A stretch of DNA of 64,000 nucleotides, from positions 7,750,390 to 7,814,389 of the forward strand of contig NW_023503409.1 of NCBI RefSeq assembly GCF_014529535.1, given 5' to 3'. Source of the DNA: Bradysia coprophila. Its lineage: Eukaryota; Arthropoda; Insecta; Diptera; Sciaridae. Of this stretch, positions 20,740 to 33,687 are shown one piece after another; position 1 is the stretch's first letter; each line of letters opens with the position of its first letter. The notes beneath the pieces are model-generated. The model was not told the origin of the DNA. It did not search any database and saw only the letters and a list, made by a program, of their open reading frames with translations. The translations under genes and the position numbers were made by a program.

Positions 20740-20925
20740 AACATGAGCGTTAATAGTATATTACTTCCGAGGTTCCAAGTTGTGTATTTGATAAGTGGGG
20801 TGTTACAGCCCGACCCGAAGGGGAGGGCTGTATTCCCCACTTGTCAAATAACAACTTGGAACCTCGTAAGTACAATGCTTTACGTGATTAGGCAATGTAA
20901 ATGAAAATGAAACATGCCGTAACAC
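20740..20925. repeat. Hairpin-bearing repeat, copy 2
   Basis: Reverse-complement match to about 13100-13285. It contains the CGAGGTTCCAAGTTG hairpin at 20768-20866 and the flanking GTACAATGCTTTACGTGATTA and GGCAATGTAAATGAAAATG. Its right side is interrupted by the 1.18-kb element inserted at 20926; the uninterrupted counterpart is at about 13101-13110. Confidence 0.85.
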
Positions 20926-22110
20926 GGTTCATTTCATTTCGTACACAAAAAGTACGTTCTGTACACAAAACGTCCCTTTTGTACACACACAAAAAATATT
21001 TTGTACACAAAATTAAAGATTTTGTACACAAAATTGATTATTTTGTACACAAAAGGTCTGTTTTGTACACAAACAAAAATATTTTGTACACAAACATAAC
21101 TGATTTTGTACACGGAAACCGTAACAACGTACACAGAAAACACTATTCGTACACAAAATCTTGTTAAGCTTCTAGCAATTTTTTGAATTAGCTTTACGCG
21201 ATCTCAGCACATAAGTTATCAAGTGTGACAAAACAAAGAAGCTTTATCACAATGAGAGTTCTCAATTGGCTGTGTTTTTTGATTTTGAGAGATTTTTTTA
21301 TTATAAACATAAATTGCATTGAGCAGCACTTTCATTCCTAGAAGTTAATAATTAACAGAACAACGGCACCAAAAAGAAGAGGTAATACAGTTAGAGAAGA
21401 GAACGTGTAATTTGTGTCTGTAGTCTTTCAAAAGTATATTTGCTTAATTCAATCTTTTGTCATTGGACTACATCTTGTTTCGTACACTGTCTTTACTGTA
21501 GGATGATGTATTTTCTTTGTGCGGGGGCTCCGCCCCCAAACCCCCGCGCCTGCGGCGAGCTTTTCTTTACGCCCTGCAGGCTGCCGTACGTTCATGGGGC
21601 TCTGCCCCAAACCCCGCTAGGGGCTCCGCCCCTTACACCCCGCAAGGGGGGCTGTACCCCCTTGACCCCCACTGCGGGGGCTGCCGCCCCTCGACCCCGC
21701 TTTTTTTTTTTTTAATATTCCACGGCCTGCGGCGCTGCTACATAAATAAATAATTTTTACCAATTACTTTCTCATCTCAAACAGCTCATTATTAAAACAC
21801 GCTAACGTCGCTGAATCAATATATTCTTATATCTCTCAAAATCATCAAATTTATGTACAAAATGATATTTCTATGTGTACAAAATTATACTTCTTTGTGT
21901 ACAACACGAACTTACTGTGTACAAAATGAACTTTTTGTGTCCAAATTGATCATTTTTGTGTACAAAATAAGCATTTTGGTGTACAAAATAATCATTTTTG
22001 TGTACAAAATCATGGTTTAATAATAAACAATAAACTTTTTGTGTACAAAATGTAAGTTTTGTGTACAAAACTGACTTTTTGTGTACAAAAAGAAATAAAC
22101 CCCGTAACAC
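20917..22110. mobile_element. GTACACAAAA-array element, copy A
   Basis: A 1176-bp element (20926-22101) flanked by the exact 9-bp duplication CCGTAACAC at 20917-20925 and 22102-22110. It starts GGTTCATTTCATTTCGTACAC and ends with the complement of GGTTTATTTCTTTTTGTACAC. Both terminal regions are arrays of GTACACAAAA units spaced about 20 bp apart (20940-21150 and, inverted, 21854-22090). The interior has an AT-rich part and a GC-rich core at about 21520-21735. The 9-bp duplication and long inverted ends fit Mutator-like foldback elements. It has no transposase. Protein frames in the arrays (repeated FVHK/LYTK) come from the repeat period. Confidence 0.92.
21520..21735. repeat. GC-rich palindromic core of copy A
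   Basis: Five GC palindromes in a row (GGGGGCTCCGCCCCC, GGGGCTCTGCCCC, GGGGCTCCGCCCC, GGGGGGCTGTACCCCC, GGGGGCTGCCGCCCC) separated by AAACCCC-type spacers, ended by a T run and GGCCTGCGGCGCTGC. Nearly identical in inverted orientation at 57655-57880 and related to 1-395. Confidence 0.9.
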
Positions 22111-22237
22111 GTAAAACTCATTTACTAACTGCCCCATGCGAAAATTGACCATTACATTTTAATTTACCCCCCATTACATGTGGATTACTTTCGGTTCATT
22201 TTTTAATTTTCCTGCATTGGACAGGTCGGAAACAGAA

Positions 22238-22738
22238 TACATTGGATGCTGCTACGAACTTCATTACTTCTGTAACAACTTTGTGATACTCGCAAACTCA
22301 CTTGTATCTTTTTCTATTGTCTATTTTCTATTATAAATAAAGTGAAAAAATCGTTCAAATATGTATAAAGAAAAATTTAAGACTCAGACTCAGTCTGAGT
22401 CTGAGTCTGACTAAAAACGAAAGTAGTGTGAGTAGCTGAAACATGAAATGAAAGGATGAATAAGATAAAAAAAATATGAAAGAAATGACATATTGACTGT
22501 AAGACACTAGTGACTTGTAAGCCCTTGATGATCCTTACAAACACTTGCAAACACAAGCAACTTGCTTTGGCAACTGTTTTTCAACGAGCGTAGTTGTCGC
22601 CTTCGGCTCGGATATAAGTTCTACACTTGTCCAAAAGACAATTACCGATGCTTGTTGCTCAAAAACACACTTGGGTGTTTGCGAGTATCACAAAATTGTT
22701 ACCACATGTAATGAATTACTTTCGCAGCATCAAATGTA
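22238..22738. mobile_element. 500-bp foldback element
   Basis: Inverted repeats of about 65-70 bp: TACATTGGATGCTGC...GTGATACTCGCAAAC at 22238-22305 and GTTTGCGAGTATCAC...GCAGCATCAAATGTA at 22678-22738, about 80% identical. Interior contains a (GACTCA)n tract and no coding region. Target duplication not determined. Confidence 0.78.
22381..22411. repeat. GACTCA/TCTGAG microsatellite
   Basis: Two to three GACTCA units followed by three TCTGAG units, so the tract is itself palindromic. Confidence 0.85.
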
Positions 22739-22739
22739 A

Positions 22740-23290
22740 CTTACTATTATACCGGTGGCTTAGTGAGTAAAATATCTTGCGTAAATGTTTGGAGTTATTT
22801 ATTTTACCTTGTGTGGTTGTATCCTCGCCATTTGTCAAAATAAAAAGTTCCAAACAACGACATAATCTACTACTTTTGTATAAATTGGATAGAATCAACT
22901 GTTTATCTGTTACCAACAACAAAGATAAAATAAAACAAACGATAAGCTTTATAACTATTTTGCTAACTAGTTAGTATGCGTAAAGACTCAGTTTACTAAC
23001 GTGTTATCAATAAGATTTTTGACTACTTTCATCGCACTGCTGTACATAAATATAACAGACGAATACAGTAACATTAGATCCCGATTCGGTGTCTGAGACT
23101 AAGAAAAAAAATCTCGATGTACTTTTCACGTGTAGAGATGTGACCAAACATCAGGCTGTCGGTTTCGAACTCGATAGGGGATCAGAATTAAATATTTGAA
23201 GTACACTCTCTGTTAACGTATTGGATTCCCCTTGGTCTTATATGAGGAAGATCAAGGTTTTCAAGCAGGAGCAACAGTGTAACGGTATTT
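22740..23290. other. Non-coding spacer
   Basis: No supported gene. A string near 22752 (CCGGTGGCTTAGTGAGTAA) resembles a pol III A box as found in SINE heads, but no B box or tail could be paired with it. Confidence 0.3.
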
Positions 23291-23291
23291 T

Positions 23292-23490
23292 CACGACAGA
23301 GTAAAGTTAACCAGGCATGAGCGCCGATTTGACTAGGGACCTGAATAATCTGGTAGCCCTATATTTTTTGCGAATAAAATTTTTCAATTTATGTGTTCAT
23401 TTGAGTTCATTTTCATCCAGTGTATTAGGTCCCTTATTTGACGTTTCGAAAATGAACCGCTCCTGCCTGGTTTATTTTACTCTGCCGTGG
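23292..23490. mobile_element. MITE, CAGAGTAAAATAAACCAGG ends, copy 2
   Basis: About 199 bp, homologous to 5614-5813 and better preserved. Ends are CACGACAGAGTAAAGTTAACC at left and its relative CCTGGTTTATTTTACTCTGC at right. TATTTT follows the right end and also precedes the left end, so it may be the target duplication. Non-coding. Confidence 0.8.
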
Positions 23491-23494
23491 TATT

Positions 23495-26400
23495 TTTTTA
23501 TTAGAGAATGAATGAAGGTATCGAACGGAAATTCTAAATTATATTTACTCGCAGCAACCCACGGGTATGATTCACCACCTAATTACATTTGCGGTATTTT
23601 TCATTTCCGCCAGTGTTCACATAAGTTTGCGTATTTTCAGGTTGCAACCAAAATTCCTTAGCATGAAACACCAGGCAACACTACTTTGGCGATACTTTGA
23701 ACAAAAGAAGTAATAGATTTGATGGTTTAGTGTCGTTACGCATGTCAGGTAAGTGAGCGCAAGAAATCCAATCTATAATCCGACAATATTTGACTGGCTT
23801 AGATCAGGAACCTAAGATAAAATTATTGAACTAACAAATCTTAATAAAATATAAAAAAAATGATTTAAAACGAATGTAATTTGCATTTTGGGGTGGGATA
23901 AATATGGTCTTAGCCATAAATTCTGTGATATAGTGCATTTTCAACACAAAATATTGAATATAATAAATCAAATGTTGCACGAATAAAGTTTGAATTTATT
24001 TTAAATAATTGTTTGACCACTTCGAACACACAGATATTATAAAATTGGTCTTGAACTTTTTGTATATAAAAAAGCAACAGCAACAGTCAATTGCACAAAG
24101 ACAAACGATTTTGGTGTCCACCTTACAATTTTAAATGATAAATTCGTGTGGGTTGTGTTCCGCGAGAATGTTAATCTAGCATTTTTCATTTGAACGAGAA
24201 ATCTTAGTCTGTGCGAATGCTAAGGAAAATCTTAGATGGATTGATAGTGAAAGAAGTGACGGAAATTATTGCTGTCGCGAGACATTATGTTATTTCGTCA
24301 CATCATTTGCATAAAACGATTTATTGTTTGCTCCACATTTTGTTGTCTAAACGCTATCAGGTTACAAAGTAAACTAAATCATTGTGATGCAAAAAACCCG
24401 ACTATTTTCGATTGTAATTTTTAAACTAGAATGAATGTATGGACGTATACTGTATAGGAGTAGTAGGTAAACCAGGTAAACCTATCAAATTTTATATATA
24501 AATTTCAAATAGGCTATCTGATTTATTGGGCGCCTGAAACATATATATTGTCCATTTCTAAGCCACATAAAATTAATAACATAATACAATAGGGTGGCTG
24601 AATGCCAACAACTGTTCTCTGATATTTATTTAATTTTTTTGTCTCTTTAATTCGCTGGTATTTTTGCTTCTATAACATTTAATTCGTTTACTTGCAATCG
24701 CTTGTTTTCGAACCAAAATAAAAGAAAAACTTGTGCAAAGAAATTTATGATTTACTTTGGTTATCGTGCAAAAATAAGACATGATCGTAAGTGGGTGGAA
24801 GGTTATGTGTATTGACAATCCATATATGAAAATATTTACCGATTGTTTATGTAACCACAACAAAACGTTCTATTGAGTTCCAGCAAGACTAGAGAGTTTC
24901 GAATCAATTTACAGAAAGATTTTTTTCTTCTGAGCAAGGAAATAGTTTCTTGACACTGGTGTTACAAATTGTAAATATAGAATCGTTTCTCTGATGTAAT
25001 ATGTGTGCTAATTCAGTACAATGAACTCAGATAATTAAAAGTTATGATGGACAGTTAAGCTGTCCGAATATGGCATACGAGACGATATTTAAGTAGGAAA
25101 CTGTTTTGTGTTGGGAACTGAGTAACCCAATTTCGAGGCGTATTCTTAGGCGTATTCTAAGTTCTTTGTAAGGAAAGCAATTAGAAGAAATTAAAAAAAG
25201 AGAACTAATCTAAGTAAAAGACTGTGACGGAAAGGTCAATTATTCTGAACTATATCCTGTTAACGAACTAACGAATAAAAACTCATCTACTGAATATAGA
25301 CGACTCTCTATCTACTTTAATGCTAACTTATGAGAGCTGTTCCTGTGTTTTATTAGCCCAATCAAATTTCTAATTAGACCAAACCGAGAAAAAAGCGAAC
25401 TGCGAAAATTTATGGTGAAAGGATAATGATACGTCAAATTGATTATCTTTGTCTTTAATTCCATATTTGCCTTGATGTTTACTTTATTCCATTTTGTTTG
25501 AATTAAAGAATATAACAACAAAAAAAGCGCAAACGAAAACTAAACAAATATTTAAATAAACAATTTAAACGTTGAATTGATTGTAACAATAAACGTAATT
25601 TACATTTTAGCGAGTAAAAATATTCTTCTTTGCATGTACATATCTCCTTAATGACATTGAGTGGACATAAATATGTAAAGACGACACAATAATTTGCTTT
25701 TGATTGCTTCAGTGGCAAAGGACTACAAAGAAGTTTTTCTATTCATGAATTCCCTACGTCAGCTGAATTAATAGATTGAAGATAAAAACACTTGGAAACT
25801 TCATATCATTTATATAATTTGCTTTGTTTCTTCAAGTGGATACAGTCCCTTTGGGTGAATACACCTTTATCTTGAGCTTTTTCAATATATATATGTTTAC
25901 CGAGGGAATATAATAGACATTTTATGCGGTATGAACTAACTATCTTGTCAACTAACATGAATATTTACTTTAGTCATCACAACAACTCTGTTAAATTTTC
26001 TATTCAGAAAATTGTGTGGATCAAAATATTTAAAAAAAAATTGTAAGGCAGGTCCTGCATTTTAGCCCGAGAGGTAACGTGCTTATCAGTACTTCACTTT
26101 TAAAGCCAAAATGAAGATATTCATGGCAAATCAGCGGTGGAGTTTAAAAAATAATATTTTGAAAGAGGACATTAGGCATTACACAAATGATGGCATAGTG
26201 CGGTGAATAGGTCCCGTTGCCCTGAATACATCCGTTGATCCCAATGACGTTCTGTGGTTCCACTGTAGCCGCTTCACAAAAATAAAATGTAAACGGGACA
26301 GTTTTCTTTGCAGCAGACATCTAGGGTGTGAGTGAGTGGAGCACGGACGCCATCCGATGGGCTCGGATACATGTTTCACCGAGAAGTAACCAAGGCTCTT

Positions 26401-29400
26401 TTCGAGTAAGTTCTTTATTAAGGCAGGCAGGCAGGCATAAGAGAACCTTTTAATGAAAATGTTGTTTCTAAATGTCAATTATGTTCCGCCGATATCACTA
26501 TCTCAGAACATGGATCCAATCTACAGACTTGAAGTCCTTGATTAAATATTTCGTTTTTTATCCCACATTTTAGATTGACCTAGTTTTAGAGACTGCTAGT
26601 AACATTATCGAGTCTGTTACATCTTTTAATACAACCACTTTCAATACAATAATAGTGAATCTATTACTTGTCATCGTTTATTTTTTCGTCACTCTCGATA
26701 ACAGATGACAGAATAGAATGAATTTGATTCGTATCACTCATTCAAGTGTTACACTTAAAAAAAATTACTTTATATCACATTTTCGTTTTCAACAGATTCT
26801 ACATAATTTCTAGATCCACAGATTTGACAGTCTTGATCGTCTTGATATTGAATGGTTTTTTGGTTTGTATCCCAGTAAACTGGTCGTTACATGTGTGCGA
26901 CAAAAATTTCGACTGGGAAAAAATTCAAATATTTCATTCAATATAACAGCTGTCAGAGTCTGTGGGACTAGAAATATCAGATCCTACATAAAACAAAAAT
27001 GTGATATTAACTAATTTTTGATAGCTGTAAATATCATTACATTATCATTATTCTAAAATATTCGCAGGAATTAAATGGATTCTGAATTTTTGTCACTTCT
27101 AAAATACTGTGGAATTTTGTATAATTCTGGAATGAGCCACATGGAAATTTTGAAAACGAGGATACCCATCAAACCCATCTAATATACGTTGACTGCCAAC
27201 GTCGGCCTAAATGGATATTTCATTCAGAGTCCGGTTTTATAACACTTCAAAAAAAAGGCTCTCGGTACACTCCCTTTTATGATTTTCATTGATAGAAATT
27301 TAAAAGTAAAATTAAAGTTACGCCAAGGCAAGTTTTCCGTATATACACTATATCTCAGAGACCCATAAATTCAATTACTTCATTCGTACCTACAGTCCCA
27401 ACCATTATTTACCAACAAATTTTGAAATTTTGTGTGAGATTTCTTATCAATTAAATTTTTATATTATAACAATTATCATGTGAATTTTGAATATCTAATA
27501 GTAAAACATAATATACAAAGCCAAACAGCGCCTACATCAAAACCTCCTGAAACATTTTTACTATATACTTGCTGTGAGTAATTGTCTCTTTCTTTTAAGT
27601 TTGAGGTGCGTAACGATAAATGATATATTTTCGAGAAAAAAAAAGTTTTATGGTAGGAACAAACGACCTTCTGCTAGCATTACTTCTTTCAGTAAATTCG
27701 CGATCACTGTCCGGTTAACATGTCTTATTGACTTTGGTCTTACCACTGTAAGCGCATATAATAGAAACACAAACCATTGTACGTATAGTAAAATAGTTGA
27801 AGAAATAATAAATCGAAAAAAAAAATTGTTTGTACGCTTGTCGTCGCGGATAAGTGCTTTGGTGGTGTACCGTTTCTAGTCTATTTGAACGCCTTTTTTT
27901 TGAAAAAGAAACAGATTATCGAAATAGTTTCATGTCAAAAAATTTCAAGGTATTCGTTTGAAATATACTGGAGATTTTTTTTGTGAAAGGTTTCCATACG
28001 TTTTATACTGTTTGCCTGGTCGGAGTGTTACAATTTACAATATTATAATAACTAATTACGTTCTGTATTGTTCTGCAATTTGTTTTTTTCTTTCTTTAAA
28101 TATAATTTATATGAATTTATATTTCACTTAAATAATGACTGTTTTATGTAATTCATTCGAGAATTCATTGAAATTTGTTGAACTATCATTATATACATTG
28201 CATGGAGGAGATGCCTCAGCGCTGTGGCGATAATTTGATTTTGTTCGTTCAATTAAGAAATCAATTTTGCCAATAAATTTATGTGAATCGAATAAAAATT
28301 GCATTCAAATTACACAACAAACGAAAGTTTTTTTTTGTTAGCTGAAAAAAATATCAAATTTTGTTCGTTAAGTGAAAGTGATTATAATTTGCTTCGTTGG
28401 TATTCATCTTAGATTTGGATATAATTGTTATCTTCATCGCGGCTAGCATATCATATATTTTGAAGGAGAAAAAAAAAACGTTGAAAAAAAAGCACGAAGA
28501 AGACGAAAATAATAATTCGAAAATCAACACCACAATTATTATTTTATAGGAAGAATCTTCATTCAAAATTGAATTTAGAGAGAGGTAAGATGTGTATGCC
28601 GAATTTATTTAATTTATTTTCTATTAAATTATATATTTTCTACATCCGATCCGTTGGATAGCATTACCGAAATAAAAACAAAAAATTATGGAAGTAGCCC
28701 ATTGAATAAAACACAAACATTTTTTTTGAAGAAAAATTTTATATTTTTTTGATTGAAAAACATTTTTTATTGTGTGACCGATTTCGTACGACTGCAACTG
28801 TTAGCTGAATGAAAAACAAGTTTTAATTTCTATCATCAATTTAAGTAGAACATATCACAACGAGTATATGATATATTCATTTATAGAAAACGAAAGAAGT
28901 GCATCGATTATAGCTTTGCTTTTATTTTCTCCTTTCTAGTTTTTGACTGGTCTGGTTTTCGTTAATTTTGTGAAATATTAGTTTTCAATCGGCAGTTTAT
29001 TCATTGATTTCAATGTGTAGATATAGGCTTCGGTGTCTAGTTAAACTCCTTGTAGTTTCAGTACGTTCAGACGTGGTGTTTTTTTTTGTACGAGTCGGTT
29101 CGTGATAATAACATAATTGTGCTTTGGTATGGTGTTACTTTTCCGTACGTCCTCGAATTATATGGTTCGCTGGTCAAATGAATTCCAAGAATGTTGAATA
29201 AATGAATGCATGACACAGACACTGCATTTTTTGAAGGATATCTGATTGTTGTTTAATGCAAGAGTTAAAGAAAATGGTACAGTTTGGATCTAGTTAATGG
29301 ATTTCCATTATTTCGTATTAAAAAACAGGTTTCGTGTTGTCGAACGAATGAGAGATTGGAAAAATGTTTCAAAAAATTTGGAGATCGAATGCACAAGATT

Positions 29401-30850
29401 CGAAAGTTTTTAAGTTTTTTCTTCGCGATAAAATATGATTTTTATCTATGTGTAAAGCCATAGTGAAAATTAAAAGTCTAAAAAAATGCAAAAAGCTTAA
29501 TCTCATGCTCAAGGGAAGTGGAATCCTCAATGGCCCGAGAGACCCATTTTTTTATATATTTTTATTACAAGTTAAATGTACATAATTCTAACCAAAAATT
29601 TATTTTACAATTCAATTTCGAAAATTACCAGTTTTTTTATCAAGTGAATTAACCATTCTACAGCAGCTGCAGGAATTGCTGTCGTTTTTGTCAGATGTAA
29701 AAAAGCAATAACATATTCAGCACTACAGTAGAATAATTTTTTGCTCAGATTTAAATTTCATATCGATAAAAAATAGAAAATGTTGGAGATTCGAAGATTT
29801 TTCATTTTTGAAGTACTAGATTTTGAGCAAAATTTGATTGCTTTTTGTGGAGTGATGTTGTTCATTTTGACATATTGAATGTTTCTCTTTCACTCGCAAT
29901 AGATCACTAAAATGACCGCTGGCGTGACGATCGACGGTTCGGTTTTGTGTGCAAACTAATGACAACCAACTTTGCTTCTATGGGAATTCCCCGTATTTAG
30001 TTAATTTGCATTCATTTCAAAGAATTGGACGCACTCACTTATTCATTACTATGTGAAATTGTGAAGTTGGTTTCGATTAATTTGCACACTTTTTCCCCAC
30101 CATTCCTCACATTTCCGTCATCAGTTTCACCAAACGAAGAGATCTATGGTCTCAAATCTGTTGTCTTCCGGGACTTAGCTTTTGAAACGCTTTGACGATT
30201 TAATTTTCACTCTGGAGAAAAATATTGACAGCGAAAAGTTTGGTAAATGAAGCTTAAAGCTTTCAGTGCTGACGGTTGAAATTCTGACAATGTTACCAAT
30301 TTCTTCTAACCGGTCACCAAAATCGAAGTTTGTCTATTCTTTTTATATACGACCACAACACTGAGCCCCCAGCAAAACAATTACTATTTATAGCTTCATT
30401 CAAAAAATCACCTAAATTACTATACGTTCCTCGTATTTCGTAACTCTGAAATGCATTGTTGTTATTCAGCTATGTGCACTGTAGTTAAACAACTCACCTT
30501 CAATCAAGCTCTCAGCATACACGCAAATATCTAGCGCGCTGTGACTAATATTATTTTGCCAATAAATACATTTTTGATGCAGAGAACTTTAATTTTTATT
30601 GCTCAAAATAACGCGAATGTACAATGAATACCCACAGACATAGTTGGATATATAAATACGTTTTTCGTAGTTGCGATATTATAAATTGTCTATAAAAATG
30701 TTTTGCTTTATTTCAATTATCCAGTGTAATGAACCCAGTAGGAGTTTTGTAGCCGTAACGCCTTCCGCAAATACACGACATAAAATAAAGAAACTGAATT
30801 TATTGACCAAGATAATAATATCAATAATTTTGGCACAGCAAGGTCAGTTT
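23495..30850. other. Long AT-rich gene-poor region
   Basis: About 7.3 kb with no open frame, splice pattern or motif that I can support as a gene on either strand. The longest frames (about 80-100 codons, e.g. around 26179-26478 and 27574-27879) have no family features. It may hold introns, untranslated exons or regulatory DNA of genes outside the window. The repeat at 26775-27010 and one GAAGTAATAGATTT motif at 23707 are the only structure noted. Confidence 0.45.
26775..27010 (+). repeat. Dispersed repeat related to 54.7 kb
   Basis: Shares its start (ATCACATTTTCGTTTTCAAC, AGATTCT), a CTAGATCCA block, GTYCCAGT, ATAACAGCTGTCAGA and the CCTACATAAAACAAAAATGTG-like end with 54664-54992, in the same order. 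Both are AT-rich and non-coding. Class unknown. Confidence 0.6.
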
Positions 30851-31296
30851 AGGTTTAGCTATCTACACGGAATATATTTCTGTTGCCAGTCAAGTATCGA
30901 TAAAAAAAAATAAGGAAAAACTATAAAAACGTCTTAATACTGAACTGCATGTTGTGCGTTAAACAAAAGCATCTGTTTTATCAACAACAACGGCAAAAAA
31001 GTTCGTTGATGAGATTTGGATAGTTCCTTTTCTTGTGTAGTAAGTAGTAAGTAAGATACGAGGAGGTGCACACTCTTCTTTGATCAACCAGATTAACCAT
31101 TTATTAATTGGAGATTAATGACAGTAGAAAGTCAATTTCTTATTCAAATGTAATGGTGACTGGTGCCGAAGCCTGACTGTATATTACATAACTGAGTATT
31201 TGATTTAGTTAGCCGAAGGTTGATTCTAAGATTTATGAAAAAAAAATACAAAAAGCCAAAAGCCATAAATCTAGCTGCAACTTCCATCATGACAAT

Positions 31297-32614
31297 TCAT
31301 TCTAATGATATATTGCTTATTGTTCCGTTAAATGAATATTGGTCAAGTACTGATTTGCAGTCCAGGTCTCGCATGCATTTTTGATGTATTCGAGAATCGT
31401 TGGAACTTTCAATAATAGTCTTTTTGAGATAGACTTGAAGCGAATTTCGATAATTGAAATTCCATTCTTCCGGCAAGTACAGACCCCATACCACAATGTT
31501 GAAGATCAAAATGGCAACGCCAAGAACTTTAAGAATCGTCAAACAGATTTTTTGCATCTTTTCCTCCCACGGATGTGATTGGAAATTTTTTAGCACCAAA
31601 ATGGACACTAAAAATCCGGTAACAGCACCGCCTAAGTGAGCTGCATGACTTGTCTATGATAGAAATGATTAGCATTATGCCATTGATCAATGATTCTCAT
31701 TTGACTGCTTTTCCTTACTCTTGAGCCTACATCTTGTTTTTGAAGTGCGTCGAAAATCGAAAGACCAATGTCGAAAGACATGTACGCCAAGAGCCAAAAC
31801 AATCGGCAACATTTACGGTCCATTTCGTTCCAATTTAAAATAATTGTTGATAGATGAGAAAATAACAGTCCATATACAGCAGCAGAAGCACCGACGGTGT
31901 AGATCCTTGGCCTCAAAACAGTAATGAATAACGTACCACCGACAACGGATGCTATGTAGATTATTGAAATGCGTCTCCAATTATGCACGATCTCCAGTGG
32001 AATGCCCAATATTAATTGAAATATAACGTTCGACCAGAGATGGATGAATCTGTGAAATAGTTGGATTGGATGGATGTGGATCACTAAATCTGGAAAACAT
32101 TTACCCAGTATGAACAAACATAATGGTAACGAATCGCCAGAGTTCATGTCGGCGATGTGGATCGTACCCGAGATTAATCAGCAAGTCCTGGTTGTTCACG
32201 TTGTACATCAAAAAAACCTAAACAACAACGAACCAGTAAAAAAGTTGTGAACGCAAATATGTTGGTATTTTACTTGGATGATGGAGATGCCAACAATGAA
32301 GCTCGGGAAATGTCGCGGTTGTTTTTGTGACGTTCTACAGTCTACGACCATCGTGGACATGTTAGAATTTTGTGCCTCAACATCTCGCACTAAAATCACT
32401 TCAGGCACAGTAGCCCTTTGTCCGCTCCGTTGATTTGGTGGTAAGACAACATCTTCGGCGAATGTGCCGATTTTCTCGGAATTCTGTCTCAATAGTCTTT
32501 TCTGTGAAATGTAAGGGTAGATACAGTAGTCTCTTCTTCAATAATCAAATGGTATTTCCTTACCCATTTGGGAGTTGGAGGAGCCACTTCAGCTTCCGAT
32601 CGGTAAGGATCCAT
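31297..32614 (-). CDS. Rhomboid intramembrane serine protease, copy 1
   Basis: Five exons, 32614-32564, 32501-32274, 32217-32105, 32049-31719 and 31653-31297, give 359 residues; junction phases are 0, 0, 2, 0. A cytosolic N terminus of about 85 residues precedes seven likely membrane segments. Rhomboid features: NNQDLLINLGYDPHRRHELW loop and WRFVTIMFVH, His134 and Asn138 (HLWSN), Ser186 in VGASAAVYG, and His247 in SHAAHLGGAVTG, making the Ser-His dyad. Closest in layout to the Drosophila Rhomboid-1 group that releases EGF-like ligands. The serine motif is GASA instead of GASG. An upstream in-frame ATG at 32671 is not conserved in copy 2, so 32614 is preferred. Confidence 0.93.
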
Positions 32615-33687
32615 GTGTTTCTGTGTGTGAGTATAAGTGAGTGTGTTATATGTGTATGTTTGTGTGGTCATGTGTTATTTGATAAAGGTTTGTTCAAAAT
32701 AACTGTAAACACGAATTTTTCACTGGCCGAGCCGAACGAACCCGATTTCATCCAGAGCGATCGGTTTTCATTTAAATATTGATGAGGTAATGTCTCTATG
32801 GATGAAATTTGACAGTAATTTGACAATTCTTATGGCCTTGGAACAGACCTATGCATGATTGTGTGTGAAATAAAAATGTCATTTTGTGAGTCAGCACGCG
32901 TACGAGCCTTACAGCATTGACAGACTAAATAAAGAAAAGACAATTCAAAATTGTTTGCATGTTCATTGCTTTATTCATATTCATGTAGAAGCGGAAAATT
33001 CATGTAGCCTCTGCTTCATACTGTGAGGCACTTTACGACAACAGAAGAAAACATTTTATCACAAAAACATGATTTTATCGGGTCAAGACATCAAAATAAA
33101 TAAATTACATTTTTCAGAGATTTAAGACTAAATTAGAAAATTGAAACAAAGCCATACGTACACAATTAGAAAATGGAAATAGACGGAATAGACGAGCACC
33201 GGCAATTTTGTTTTATTCAACAACAATTCAGATTTTCTAGCAGTGACTTTTGTGGCGCATGTGCACCAAAAGCTATAAGCATTCTCTGTGTAGTAAGATA
33301 TGAACTGGAAGTTCTCAACAACAACAACAAAAAACTTCTGTCGACGTTATCAATCGAGAAACATAACCACCGGTTCACCGGAATGTAAAAGAAATTGGAA
33401 CATAGGGATAGATAGTCCACACTAAGGACTTGTAGATTTGCGTATAACAACATTTAGTAAACCCAAATTAATATTGGTTGATTGACACGGCTGGTGTTAG
33501 ATACGTTAGATATCAATGTAGGCACATACTTGTGTTGAAAGATGCTTCTCTCATGCGTGTTTAGTTATCTACACGGAATATATTTCTGTTGCCAGTCAAG
33601 TATAGAAGTATAGTATAAAAGTTTGAAGAATTTAATAGCAAAGCCAACATCTATAATCTAGCCGCTACTTCTGTCATGCCAATATGT

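Noticed and set aside
20901-21167. Open frames of 60-90 codons with repeated FVHK/LYTK in the GTACACAAAA arrays
   Set aside because: They occur on both strands and repeat with the DNA period; they reflect the array, not selection on protein.
21440-21753. Proline-rich frames across the GC-rich core (also 57614-57953)
   Set aside because: Two overlapping frames are open because of the GC palindromes; no start context or family match.
22752-22790. Possible SINE A box
   Set aside because: No B box, tail or second copy found.
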